Origin: JAKASV01 sp963754845
GTDB lineage: Bacteria > Babelota > Babeliae > Babelales > Vermiphilaceae
Assembly (NCBI GenBank): GCA_963754845.1
Contig: CAVWHE010000004.1
Span: 124,001 to 188,000 of the forward strand
Length of the DNA: 64,000 nucleotides
Direction of reading: 5' to 3'
This document shows positions 45,106 through 55,138 of the stretch, piece after piece (positions within the stretch are counted from its first letter, which is position 1; each line of letters opens with the position of its first letter). Made by a program: the position numbers and the translations under genes. Under the pieces are notes generated by a model, which was not told the origin of the DNA, ran no database searches, and worked only from the letters and a program-made list of their open reading frames with translations.

Positions 45106-46806
45106 TTACGCCGTTACCACTGCCTGCGAAGGAGGGCTTGGCGGTGATTTGTGGGTCGTGTCCCATGCCGCAAGAAGCTCTCGGTTGAGTGCTGTGACAG
45201 GATAACGATAATCGAAGGCCAGCTGAGGCTCCTCGGCAAGAACACGATCAAAGGGAAGCACGACAAAAATGTGGTCCGAAATGCGCAGCACGTTATCAGA
45301 AACGCGCAAGGTTAGATAACCGGTCTTAACACTCGTGGTAACTGCCTTTCGAAAATCACTTAATGTGCGAACGCGCATGCCATTGACCTCATTAATCGTC
45401 ATGCCCTCGGAAATAATGCGCGTACGTGCGAGATACGACGTTTGAAAGACATGCGACACGACAAGAACGGGATCATTCTGATTTTTAAGATCGGCAAATT
45501 GTGCAAGTCCCGGAGCCTTGGGACCAAGTGCTGCTATGTGGTTGATCGTGAGGTCCATAACAACCATGCCAGCGACCATCTCATAATCAATATCTTCGTA
45601 GTTTGGATATACCTTGCGGATGGCGGGGAGTTCGCGCTGGCTTATGAGCGCTATGCAGACACGTCGCACGCCCTTACGGTACATCACAAGGTGAACTTTC
45701 GAGCCAAGAGGAAGGCGCGCGATATAATCGGTCGCCGATATTTTGTCCTCGGCCCAAGGAACACTGATGTCGCCGAACATATCAAGATGGTTGCCGTTAA
45801 TTTCGTAGAGCATGTCGCCGCGGACGACACCGGCCTTGGCAAGAGCACTGTTTTTTACCGCCTCAACGACATAACATCCGGCTGGAAGAGGGTTGCCTAA
45901 AAATGAGGCAAGGGCTTCGTTGGCATTGTTATAAAGAAGCCCAAGAAAGGGCCTGCGGATAAGTTTTTCTTTGCGAAGGTTGGGCAAAATTGTTTTGAGG
46001 TCGTTGATGGGGATGATATAGCCGACATTCTGTGCTTCGACGATCCCGCTCGTATTAATGCCAACGACCTGGCCGTCCATATTGAGGAGCGGGCCGCCGG
46101 AACTTCCAGGGTTAATAGCGGCACTCATCTGAATGACGTTTGATTCGCGGCCACTTACAACGCCCGTCGTGCTCTTGAGCGACTCCTGCCCGAGAGGGTA
46201 CCCGAGCGCCATAACTTCATCAGCACGCCTAACGGTGTCTGAATCGCCAAGGTGCAAAAATGGTACGGCTCCAAGCTCCTTGCGGATCGCGGCGATGCCG
46301 TCGGCCGTTACACGTAGAAGCGCCAGATCGTAATCGGGAGCAAAGCCAACGACGGTAGCATCAAAGACACGTTTGCCAAACGACGGAATCTGGACCCATA
46401 CCGATTTTGCTTGAGCAACAAGGTGAGCATTCGTAACGAGGTACCCCTCATCGTCAATGAAAAACCCGCTACCGGCAGCACGATATTGAGTTGGCGATTT
46501 AAAGGGCTGCCGTATGTCCATTTCAGCAACCTGACTTATAACCTGGACAACGGTATCCTTGCTTCGCTCCTGAAGTGGTCTCCACAAAGTGCGACTGTGC
46601 GATACTCCCTGGGACTCGCCGTCCTTTGCTTGCGTGGTACGCGCTTGCCGTGTTTCCTCGTGGGCAATTTCAAGCTTTTCAAGCACGAGGGCAAGCTCCT
46701 GGAATCGTTGGTGCTGCCTGTAGAGTACGTAAAAGGAGGCACTGAGTGCGCCAGCACCACAGAAAATCATAAAGGCAACAAAAATCCTCTTCCTGGTCTC
46801 AACCAT
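45106..46806 (-). CDS. HtrA/DegP-type serine protease with PDZ domains
   Basis: The 566-residue protein is anchored by an N-terminal helix (IFVAFMIFCGAGALSASFYV). The trypsin-like domain has His128 in TNAHLVAQ, Asp160 in APDYDLALLR, and Ser236 in AAINPGSSGGPLL, forming an intact triad. A first PDZ-like region (CYVVEAVKNSALAKAGVVRG) is followed by a second (SYLARTRIISEGMTINEVNG). Such enzymes degrade or refold exported proteins. The start at 46806 is chosen because GGGAG precedes it and a normal anchor follows. Confidence 0.93.
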   Translation of the reverse strand: MVETRKRIFVAFMIFCGAGALSASFYVLYRQHQRFQELALVLEKLEIAHEETRQARTTQAKDGESQGVSHSRTLWRPLQERSKDTVVQVISQVAEMDIRQPFKSPTQYRAAGSGFFIDDEGYLVTNAHLVAQAKSVWVQIPSFGKRVFDATVVGFAPDYDLALLRVTADGIAAIRKELGAVPFLHLGDSDTVRRADEVMALGYPLGQESLKSTTGVVSGRESNVIQMSAAINPGSSGGPLLNMDGQVVGINTSGIVEAQNVGYIIPINDLKTILPNLRKEKLIRRPFLGLLYNNANEALASFLGNPLPAGCYVVEAVKNSALAKAGVVRGDMLYEINGNHLDMFGDISVPWAEDKISATDYIARLPLGSKVHLVMYRKGVRRVCIALISQRELPAIRKVYPNYEDIDYEMVAGMVVMDLTINHIAALGPKAPGLAQFADLKNQNDPVLVVSHVFQTSYLARTRIISEGMTINEVNGMRVRTLSDFRKAVTTSVKTGYLTLRVSDNVLRISDHIFVVLPFDRVLAEEPQLAFDYRYPVTALNRELLAAWDTTHKSPPSPPSQAVVTA

Positions 46807-47138
46807 GACACGACTCCCAACTTCTTGATTTATATGAAACGATGGACTCATGATACCACATCGACGGGGTATTGCTAGGGACAAAAATTTTGCCATATCT
46901 TCGTTGCTCGTTATCAAAATACAGAGGCTCCAACGCTCTTTTCGTGTACCTTGTTGAATCGTCGGGAACGTTCAAACGCACAACGAACACCTCCACATAC
47001 GCGACCCCACCGTTGCACTCTATCTGCTCTCCCACGATTGACATGTTCAGGTTAGATGGCGTAGTATCACGAAGGGAAAGCAAAGGGAGGTTTTTGTGTG
47101 GTTGTGAATGCACGTTCCTTTTTCCAAAAGGAGTACTC
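46807..47138. other. Divergent intergenic region
   Basis: About 330 bp with the upstream sequences of htrA and the large surface-protein gene. The long plus-strand frame is open here by chance, but it has no signal-like sequence before the GTG at 47139. No RNA gene seen. Confidence 0.4.
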
Positions 47139-50100
47139 GTGAAGCGTTTCAGTCTGCGTTTACTTACCTGCCACGCATCAACGATCCATGCGCGTTTAAC
47201 GTTGTTTCATATGCTCGCGGTTGCCGTTCTTTGTTCTTGTACACACCCGGCAGCGGCACGCCCGCATGTCCCCGACGGTTACACGCTCTTTAGCCACAGC
47301 GGCAACACTCTTGTGCTGAGCAGGCCGACGGGGCCGAAGGCGGCATCGCCCGTCCTCTGCCCGCCCAACGCGTGTTTGCCGGCCCTCAAAGTTTCAGGTG
47401 ACGGGGCGATTGCGGTCAACCCCGCGCTAGCACGAACGCGGCGTGGCAATGGATTGTGTGCGTGGCAACAGCTTACAAGTGGCACACTTGCCGCCGGCAC
47501 GTATGCGCTCTACTGCGCATCATACGACACGTTCAACAACCGCTGGCGCGCGCCAAAAAATCTCTCTGAGGGCGCACCGGTCAGCGGCAGCGATGCGCTT
47601 GAACCCCAGGTCGCCGTGGACAAATGCGGTCACGGCATGACCGTCTGGAAGCAGGCAAACGGCTATGATGAAACATCGAGCACAACGGTTTATAACATCG
47701 TCGGGCGACCCTACACGCTCAACTGGAAGCGCGGTGAAAAGCTGCTTGAACCGGCAAACATTTCCCTCGATCACACCGCCAACGCCGATCTTCCCAACTT
47801 AAAAATCTCCGCGTGCTGCCAAGGTCTTGTTGCGTGGCAGGAGACGTACACGGCAGCAAACCAAAGCACCGCCACAGTTATTTGGGTGTCCGGAAAGACA
47901 TCGTCGGTTGCTCAACAGCACGTTGAATCGACAGAAACGCTTTCTGCCGGCGACGCCACGAATCAGGTATCCGCGCTACGCTCCTCTGGCGGCGGCTCGA
48001 TATCGCTCTCCTCAGCCCCCGGCACCGTCTTTATCTACGTCGTGGGCGATATTGACGGCGACCTTGATATCAACCTCGAAGCACCATCAGCGTTTGCCGT
48101 CGCAGCACCAACCAAAAGCATCGGTGATCCTTCGATCCCCTCGATAACGCTCACGGTCAACGAGGGAAAAAAGATCAGCGGGCATTGCGCGATAAATATT
48201 AAACCTGAATCAACGGTTGGAAATTGCTCGTTAAATATTGACAAAGCTGCAGTTATCGAAGATTATTGTACTGTTACAGTGGGGGGGAGAATAGAAGAAG
48301 CCTGCTCACTCGTCATAAACGGAACAGTTGAATGCACAACGGGCGGCTACAACGTGGGCGCCGGTGTATACGTGAGTGGCGGCTATATCGGAGGTGACTG
48401 TTCAATCGTCATCGAGAGCGGCACGGTCACAGGCAAAGGATCAAGCTCACCCCAAGAAACTTCAGTTGCAGGCATTGGCATAGCTGTGGAGAATAGGGGC
48501 CGCATTGACGGTGCATGCTCAGTTTTGGTACGCGATTCTAGCGTGGCTGGCACGGCAACAGCTGGGGGAAGTGGCTGTTCAATTGCAGGCATTGGCATAG
48601 CTGTGGATAATTGGAGCCACGTCGGCGGTCCATGTTCAGTTTCAGTGCACAGTGGCATCGTTAACGGCACCTCAACAACAAGTAGTAACTATAGTTCAGT
48701 TGCGGGTATTGGTATTGCCCTGAACGAAAACAGCAGAGTAGACGATACATGCACCATTTCCGCGCACGATAACAGCACAGCAACAGGCGATGGCAGTGGT
48801 GGTGGTGGTGCCAATGACTACAATTCAATTGCAGGCATTGGCATAGCTGTGGATAACAGCGGCAGTATCGGTGGTGTCTGCTCAATTGCAATTGATAACA
48901 GCGAGGCAACAGGCGATGGCAGTGGTGGTGGTGGTGGTGGTGCCAATGACTACAATTCAATTGCAGGCATTGGCATAGCTGTGGATAACAGCGGCAGTAT
49001 CAGTGGTGACTGCTCAATTGCAATTAATAACAGCACAGCAACAGGCGATGGCAGTGGTGGTGGTGGTGATAACAATCGGTTCAATTCAGTTGCAGGCATT
49101 GGCATAGCTGTGGATAGCAGCGGCAGTATCAGTGGTGACTGCTCAATTGCAATTGATAACAGCGAGGCAACAGGCGATGGCAGTGGTGGTGGTGGTGATA
49201 ACAATTGGTTCAATTCAGTTGCAGGCATTGGCATAGCTGTGGATAACAGAGGCTCTATCATCAGTGGTGACTGCTCAATTGCAATTAATAATAACAGCGA
49301 GGCAAAAGGCGATGGCAGTGGTGGTGGTGGTGACAATGACTACAATTCAATTGCAGGCATTGGCATAGCTGTGGATTACAGCGGCAGTATCAGTGGTGAC
49401 TGCTCAATTGCAATTGATAACAGCGAGGCAACAGGCGATGGCAGTGGTGGTGGTGGTGGTGGTGGTGACAATGACTACAATTCAATTGCAGGCATTGGCA
49501 TAGCTGTGGATTACAGCGGCAGTATCAGTGGTGACTGCTCAATTGCAATTGATAACAGCGGGGCAACAGGCGATGGCAGTGGTGGTGGTGGTGGTGACAA
49601 TTGGTTCAATTCAGTTGCAGGCATTGGCATAGCTGTGGATAATGGCGGCAGTATCGGTGGTGTCTGCTCAATTGCAATTGATAGCAAAGGTGTTGCGACG
49701 GTCAATGCTCAAGGCTCTGATAGCTCCAATTCAGTAGCGTCCTTCGGAGCTGCCCTCAACTATGGCGGTAAAATCAATGCCAATCTGTCCATCGCCATCG
49801 ATGGTACCGTGTGCGGCGACGTGGCGGTTGCCGCCACGAATGATAGCGCGATTACAGGCACCATCACCGCCAGCGGCAGCGGGTGTGTGAGTGGGTCTGT
49901 GACGTTGCCGACGGGGGTGACGGGGAGCCCTTCATGGATCGGCGGCAATCAGACGTGCACGGCGTGTTCAGCCCCTTCACTATCAACTTCAGTCGTCAAA
50001 CCCGCCAATCCGGAGATGGCCGCGACCGTTGCAGGAACAACAGAATCTGAGGCAGCCGCGCCAAAAGCAGCTCTTCAACAACCGCCAGACGCGGGTGGCA

Positions 50101-51263
50101 CGCGCAGCGCGCGCATCAATCGCACTCACCAACAATCAAAGCCAACCCAGCAACCAACGGTCACACTGCGTTCTGGAGCCATCAAGCAGGCGGCCGTTTT
50201 GAAAGCAGCTTTCGACGTCGTTTCAAGCGCCACGTGTCCGCCCTTGTTTATCAAGGTCGACAATCTTGACGTCTCGTGTCCGCCGGTCATTGTGAACGCC
50301 GTCACCGCGTGCGGATACGATGCGTGCACAGGAACGTTCAACGCACCGCAGGGCCTGGAGCCGGCCCCGCTAGCATTTTTAGCTCCGTTTGTACTTCCCA
50401 CCCTCCCCCGCGTTGCTCTTGATGATAACGGCCACGGCATCGTCGTCTGGCAGAGACAAGACGAAATGCTTGTTTCGCACGCGTACGCATGTCCGTACGA
50501 TTACGATGTGGCAACGGGTGACTTTGGGTTGACCTTCACGCTTGCAAACGGTTCTCAAGCCTTCACCCCCGACGCCGATCTGGGCGGCTGCGGGTGCGGC
50601 ATCATCGCGTGGGCGCAAACGAGCACGGCCGACGATAAACGCGCTGATATTTGGGCGTGCACGTACAATCCGGTCACTAAAGAACTCGGCACGGCGCTAC
50701 TTATTTCTGACGGCACGAAGAATGCCGTTGAACCTCGTGTTGCGTGCGACTGTCGCCATCGCGCATGCGTCGTCTGGCGCCAGGCGAACGCTGACGGCAC
50801 GACGTATTCAGTCTGGGCCAACGTATACAACATGACGGGAGCACAGGAGCTCGGCGGGCCGACAAATATTTCTTTGGCAGGACCGGCCGAATTGGGCGAC
50901 GCTCACAATCTTTCCCTCGTCAAACTTGATAACCGCGGCAGGTATCGCGCGATCTGGCAGCAGGTCGTTGGTGTCGACAGTTTCGGAAAGCCGATCACGA
51001 ACGTCTTTGCGCGGGCATATGCAGCGTGTTACGGCCGCTGGGGCTCCGTCGTCAACATGTCGAGCCCGTGCGACACCGGTGGCACGATCGATGGAAGCAA
51101 CGACGCATGCAGCGGTAAAATGGCGTCAAACATGCGCGGTGGAACGCTTGTGGCCTGGCAGACGACGCCGACAGGGACTGACGATTATGCAATCTGGGCG
51201 TGTCGGTGTGCGACGTTCGGGTGTCAGACTGCGACGACGGCGTGTAAAGAGACGGCTCCATAA
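47139..51263 (+). CDS. Giant surface/secreted repeat protein
   Basis: The 1,374-residue protein starts with a signal peptide (LFHMLAVAVLCSCTHPAAAR). The flanking N- and C-terminal parts contain propeller-like units with the theme G-x-x-x-x-W (NGLCAWQQ, HGMTVWKQ, HGIVVWQR, CGIIAWAQ, RACVVWRQ, GTLVAWQT). Between them, from about residue 350 to 860, lies a repeat region with SIAGIGIAVDNSGSI then CSIAIDNS, suggesting a beta-helix. Paired cysteines recur. The start is GTG at 47139 with AAAAGGAG upstream, rather than the longer open frame. It probably acts on the cell surface; the exact role is unknown. Confidence 0.8.
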   Translation: MKRFSLRLLTCHASTIHARLTLFHMLAVAVLCSCTHPAAARPHVPDGYTLFSHSGNTLVLSRPTGPKAASPVLCPPNACLPALKVSGDGAIAVNPALARTRRGNGLCAWQQLTSGTLAAGTYALYCASYDTFNNRWRAPKNLSEGAPVSGSDALEPQVAVDKCGHGMTVWKQANGYDETSSTTVYNIVGRPYTLNWKRGEKLLEPANISLDHTANADLPNLKISACCQGLVAWQETYTAANQSTATVIWVSGKTSSVAQQHVESTETLSAGDATNQVSALRSSGGGSISLSSAPGTVFIYVVGDIDGDLDINLEAPSAFAVAAPTKSIGDPSIPSITLTVNEGKKISGHCAINIKPESTVGNCSLNIDKAAVIEDYCTVTVGGRIEEACSLVINGTVECTTGGYNVGAGVYVSGGYIGGDCSIVIESGTVTGKGSSSPQETSVAGIGIAVENRGRIDGACSVLVRDSSVAGTATAGGSGCSIAGIGIAVDNWSHVGGPCSVSVHSGIVNGTSTTSSNYSSVAGIGIALNENSRVDDTCTISAHDNSTATGDGSGGGGANDYNSIAGIGIAVDNSGSIGGVCSIAIDNSEATGDGSGGGGGGANDYNSIAGIGIAVDNSGSISGDCSIAINNSTATGDGSGGGGDNNRFNSVAGIGIAVDSSGSISGDCSIAIDNSEATGDGSGGGGDNNWFNSVAGIGIAVDNRGSIISGDCSIAINNNSEAKGDGSGGGGDNDYNSIAGIGIAVDYSGSISGDCSIAIDNSEATGDGSGGGGGGGDNDYNSIAGIGIAVDYSGSISGDCSIAIDNSGATGDGSGGGGGDNWFNSVAGIGIAVDNGGSIGGVCSIAIDSKGVATVNAQGSDSSNSVASFGAALNYGGKINANLSIAIDGTVCGDVAVAATNDSAITGTITASGSGCVSGSVTLPTGVTGSPSWIGGNQTCTACSAPSLSTSVVKPANPEMAATVAGTTESEAAAPKAALQQPPDAGGTRSARINRTHQQSKPTQQPTVTLRSGAIKQAAVLKAAFDVVSSATCPPLFIKVDNLDVSCPPVIVNAVTACGYDACTGTFNAPQGLEPAPLAFLAPFVLPTLPRVALDDNGHGIVVWQRQDEMLVSHAYACPYDYDVATGDFGLTFTLANGSQAFTPDADLGGCGCGIIAWAQTSTADDKRADIWACTYNPVTKELGTALLISDGTKNAVEPRVACDCRHRACVVWRQANADGTTYSVWANVYNMTGAQELGGPTNISLAGPAELGDAHNLSLVKLDNRGRYRAIWQQVVGVDSFGKPITNVFARAYAACYGRWGSVVNMSSPCDTGGTIDGSNDACSGKMASNMRGGTLVAWQTTPTGTDDYAIWACRCATFGCQTATTACKETAP
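48780..49690 (+). repeat. Coding tandem repeat, seven units of 126-135 bp
   Basis: Units begin GCAACAGGCGATGGC (one variant GCAAAAGG) at 48780, 48906, 49038, 49167, 49302, 49428 and 49563. Period changes come from whole codons: differing runs of GGT (four to seven Gly) and small in-frame insertions. The encoded unit is 42-45 residues with GDGSGGGG, NDYNSIAGIGIAVD and CSIAIDNS. Units are nearly identical in DNA, so the array probably changes length readily. Confidence 0.95.
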
Positions 51264-51273
51264 GATTTCTTGT

Positions 51274-53049
51274 GATGGGGAGAACGCCCTATGCGGGCGG
51301 CACCAACAGCCTGTTGGATCCTATTTTAAGAAAACCTCTGTGGGAGTGAATGCCCTATGACGGGGGGAAGGCCCTGCGACGGGCGGCGGAATTAATGCCC
51401 TATGCGGGCGGCACCAAAGGGAGGGTTGCACGCCCAACCCCCCTCTGGACACCCAAGGGCGCCAACAGCCTGTTGGATCCTCTCCCGCGCGGTTATCCAC
51501 GACACGACTTAATGGCTTGCCTTGCAGGGCAAGACAAACCATACGTCGGTCATGGGACGCGCTACCGGAAGCGCGAGGCGCGCACAGACCAAGGGGTGGT
51601 CAACTCCCCTTGGAGACCCCAGGCAATAACACCAAAAGCTTGTTTTGAATGCCCTGCGACAGGGAGAACGCCCTATGCGGGCGGCGGAATTAATGCCCTA
51701 TGCGGGCGGCACCAAAGGGAGGGTTGCACGCCCAACCCCCCTCTGGACACCCAAGGGCGCCAACAGCCTGTTGGATCCTCTCCCGCGCGGTTATCCACGA
51801 CACGACTTAATGGCTTGCCTTGCAGGGCAAGACAAACCATACGTCGGTCATGGGACGCGCTACCGGAAGCGCGAGGCGCGCACAGACCAAGGGGTGGTCA
51901 ACTCCCCTTGGAGACCCCAGGCAATAACACCAAAAGCTTGTTTTGAATGCCCTGCGACAGGGAGAACGCCCTATGCGGGCGACGGAATTAATGCCCTATG
52001 CGGGCGGCACCAAAGGGAGGGTTGCACGCCCAACCCCCCTCTGGACTCCCAAGGGCGCCAACAGCCTATTGGATCCTCTCCCGCGCGGTTATCCACGACA
52101 CGACTTAATGGCTTGCCTTGCAGGGCAAGACAAACCATACGTCGGTCATGGGACGCGCTACCGGAAGCGCGAGGCGCGCACAGACCAAGGGGTGGTCAAC
52201 TCCCCTTGGAGACCCCAGGCAATAACACCAAAAGCTTGTTTTGAATGCCCTGCGACAGGGAGAACGCCCTATGCGGGCGGCGGAATTAATGCCCTATGCG
52301 GGCGGCACCAAAGGGAGGGTTGCACGCCCAACCCCCCTCTGGACACCCAAGGGCGCCAACAGCCTGTTGGATCCTCTCCCGCGCGGTTATCCACGACACG
52401 ACTTAATGGCTTGCCTTGCAGGGCAAGACAAACCATACGTCGGTCATGGGACGCGCTACCGGAAGCGCGAGGCGCGCACAGACCAAGGGGTGGTCAACTC
52501 CCCTTGGAGACCCCAGGCAATAACACCAAAAGCTTGTTTTGAATGCCCTGCGACAGGGAGAACGCCCTGGCGGGGAAGCCCTATGCGGGCGGCACCAAAG
52601 GGAGGGTTGCACGCCCAACCTCCCTCTGGACTCCCAAGGGCGCCAACAGCCTGTTGGATCCTCTCCCGCGCGGTTATCCACGACACGACTTAATGGCTTG
52701 CCTTGCAGGGCAAGACAAACCATACGTCGGTCATGGGACGCGCTACCGGAAGCGCGAGGCGCGCACAGACCAAGGGGTGGTCAACTCCCCTTGGAGACCC
52801 CAGGCAATAACACCAAAAGCTTGTTTTGAATGCCCTGCGACAGGGAGAACGCCCTATGCGGGCGACGGAATTAATGCCCTATGCGGGCGGCACCAAAGGG
52901 AGGGTTGCACGCCCAACCCCCCTCTGGACACCCAAGGGCGCCAACAGCCTGTTGGATCCTCTCCCGCGCGGTTATCCACGACACGACTTAATGGCTTGCC
53001 TTGCAGGGCAAGACAAACCATACGTCGGTCATGGGACGCGCTACCGGAA
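51274..53049 (+). repeat. Array of 298-bp hairpin-rich direct repeats
   Basis: Units begin GAATGCCCTGCGAC at 51647, 51945, 52243, 52541 and 52828; a degenerate unit starts at 51349, and a leader fragment at 51274. Period is exactly 298 bp, except 287 for the unit at 52541; the last is cut at 53049. In the unit at 51647-51944 I see perfect stems: 51652-51664 (CCCTG/CAGGG), 51721-51738 (GGGTTG/CAACCC), 51760-51774 (CCAACAG/CTGTTGG), 51814-51831 (CTTGCC/GGCAAG), 51856-51873 (CGCGCT/AGCGCG) and 51887-51911 (CCAAGGGG/CCCCTTGG). Long frames cross the array but the period is not a multiple of three, so it is unlikely to be coding. Confidence 0.95.
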
Positions 53050-53234
53050 TGATACCAAGGCACATTCATAGAAGGCAGACCTCTTGCATAAAAGCGGCTA
53101 ACACCGGTGCAGAACATCAGCGATTGCCGGAAAATATTTTCCCACGATCTGGTTGCTTTGGATTATTTTCGCGTGAATTTTCATAGAATTGCTGGCAACC
53201 TGCGCGCGCTCACCGCGCGCCATTCAGGTATACC
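53050..53234. other. Unique spacer between direct and inverted repeat blocks
   Basis: These 185 bp do not resemble the repeat unit. They include a short GC hairpin (GCGCGC/GCGCGC around 53200-53220). No gene was seen. Confidence 0.5.
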
Positions 53235-53694
53235 TCCGGTAGCGCGTCCCATGGCCGGCGTATGGTTTGTCTTGCTTTGCAAGGCAAGCCATTAAGTCGT
53301 GTCATGGATATACGCGCGGGATTGGTCTGTGCGCGCCTCGCGCTTCCGGTAGCGCGTCCCATGACCGACGTATGGTTTGTCTTGCCCTGCAAGGCAAGCC
53401 ATTAAGTCGTGTCGTGGATAACCGCGCGGGAGAGGATCCAACAGGCTGTTGGCGCCTTTGGGGATCCAGAGGGGGGTTGGGCGTGCAACCCTCCCTTTGG
53501 TGCCGCCCGCGTAGGGCATTAATTCCGCCGCCCGCGTAGGGCCTTCCCCCTGTCGCAGGGCATTCAAAACAAGCTTTTGGTGTTATTGTCTGGGGATCCA
53601 AGGGGAGTTGGACAACCATCCCCTGGCGTTCTCCCTGTCATAGGGCATTCATTGAGAGGTTCTCTTAAAAATAGGATCCAACAGGCTGTTGGCG
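53235..53694 (-). repeat. Inverted, partly degenerate copies of the 298-bp unit
   Basis: The reverse complement of the array unit appears as one nearly complete copy (about 53349-53570) plus partial ones, diverged by scattered substitutions (for example CCCGCGTAGGGCAT for CCCGCATAGGGCAT). Its far end, ATAGGATCCAACAGGCTGTTGG, mirrors the far end of the direct array near 51303-51322. The whole locus is thus a large imperfect inverted repeat. The border reaches into the 3' end of the next gene. Confidence 0.9.
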
Positions 53695-55059
53695 TTCACC
53701 ACCCCTCTGGGCGGCGAGTCTGTTTTCACAGTAATCCGTGAGTGCCTCGAGCATGGGTTCATGCCAAAGGGTAATCGTATTTTCAGCTGTCTGCACCGTT
53801 GCCATGGTGCCGCCGGTATGTGCTACCTCAGGCACATTGGCCGTCGACCGTGCCCTGTGCAGGGGAAATCTCGTTACGGGACTCACGAGTACCGATGAAC
53901 AATCAGAGCAGCGAACGACTAAGTAGGGACCTTTTGGCGTAACGTCGAACGGCTCACTCGGGTCTATGTACGAGACATGACGAGTGGTGTTTGTGCAAGC
54001 ATCATAGACGAATGCGCATACGCTTGTGGGAGAGTCTTGGGCAGAGGCAACAAGCCACCGGCCGTTGCTACCATTCGTATTCTGCACGCGACCATTGATG
54101 GCTGGGCATGTTGCACAGCAGCACGCATAAGAGAATGGCGTAGGTGTTACCGTGTGCGTACCGGTGTCAAGCATCGAAGTAATCGCGGCGCCTCTGCTCA
54201 TGGCAAGACGGCCATCACACAAAAGAGCAACCGGTACATCGAGCCATATATCCCTGCTGTAGTCGATATCTTTGAGCACGGCCCCGCGTTCAAGGTCGAC
54301 GGTGCGTACGTGCCCATTGGAGGAATCGTAGACAACAACGACGTTCTGCTGCCGGTGGCCAGTATGTGCAAAGAGCAGAGGAGAGTTCTTCAGAAGTGGT
54401 GTATCAAATTTACGTATGACCCCGGTATGTCCATCACCCAAAAATACTACCCCGCGGTCGCCGATGATGGCACAGCCGTTGTCCGTAACGTCAACATGGG
54501 TTAGACGAATGTTTCCTCCGCCAAGGCGAAATTCGCGAACGATAGTAGAGCTTTTAGTATCGATAACGTAAAAAGCCATGGCTCCGTCGCTGAATGATCC
54601 ACAGCAAGCCATCACGTACTTACCTCGAGGAGAAATGCACACGCTGTGACTGAAGCAGAACTCGTGCGCACAAATCCTGAGTGAAGTTGCGATGAAGCCA
54701 CTTCGCCACGCATGGGTATGTCGGTAGATATCACAGACTTTTTCACAAAGTTCCAAGGGGAGAACGTCAAGAACGGTACGTGTAATACTCTTCCACGATT
54801 CTTGCCATAGATTTTTATCGGGTCCCAAGGCGGCCTTTGTTAATGGCACTATTTTTGCTGTCAGAAGAGCATGAGCTGCTTTTTCGGTTAGCGCGGCTAT
54901 TGTCCGTCGCCCTTCGGCGGTTGCTGATAACGTTGATGCAGGGGTGCCGCCGCATTCGTGGTGCTGTGGCGGTGCCGCACAAAAGCACCTGTGTGAAATA
55001 CACGTCGCCACCACCATGAGCCCGAATCTGCATAAAAAACTAAAAATAATCGTACGCAT
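53665..55059 (-). CDS. Exported beta-propeller-like protein, paralogue A
   Basis: The 464-residue protein starts MRTIIFSFLCRFGLMVVATC, a signal peptide. A helical section with DVLPLELCEKVCDIYRHTHA, faintly F-box-like, is followed by WD40-like strands (VCISPRGKYVMACCG, HVDVTDNGCAIIGDRG, TVDLERGAVLKDIDYSRDIW). It is a paralogue of the next gene: both share AWRSG/AWKYG and the late SVLVSPVTR/G motif. Its last residues (QQPVGSYF) are encoded by the inverted repeat block, so the original C-terminus was probably replaced. GGAAG precedes the ATG. Confidence 0.7.
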   Translation of the reverse strand: MRTIIFSFLCRFGLMVVATCISHRCFCAAPPQHHECGGTPASTLSATAEGRRTIAALTEKAAHALLTAKIVPLTKAALGPDKNLWQESWKSITRTVLDVLPLELCEKVCDIYRHTHAWRSGFIATSLRICAHEFCFSHSVCISPRGKYVMACCGSFSDGAMAFYVIDTKSSTIVREFRLGGGNIRLTHVDVTDNGCAIIGDRGVVFLGDGHTGVIRKFDTPLLKNSPLLFAHTGHRQQNVVVVYDSSNGHVRTVDLERGAVLKDIDYSRDIWLDVPVALLCDGRLAMSRGAAITSMLDTGTHTVTPTPFSYACCCATCPAINGRVQNTNGSNGRWLVASAQDSPTSVCAFVYDACTNTTRHVSYIDPSEPFDVTPKGPYLVVRCSDCSSVLVSPVTRFPLHRARSTANVPEVAHTGGTMATVQTAENTITLWHEPMLEALTDYCENRLAAQRGGERQQPVGSYF

Positions 55060-55138
55060 GAATCTTCCAAAGGGATAAAAATGTAAAGATTAGATAAGGT
55101 AACAACAGTAAAAAAAGTTGCCAGTACTGCCGGGCACT

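Noticed and set aside
48383..49705. Antisense frames over the Gly repeat
   Set aside because: Low-complexity shadows of the tandem coding repeat.
51350..53071. Long overlapping plus-strand frames (up to 199 residues) across the repeat array
   Set aside because: They arise because the unit lacks stops in some frames. The 298-bp period shifts frame each unit, there is no ribosome binding site, and the composition follows the hairpins.
51274..53694. CRISPR array
   Set aside because: Units are 298 bp and contiguous, with no short repeats separated by unique spacers and no cas genes nearby.
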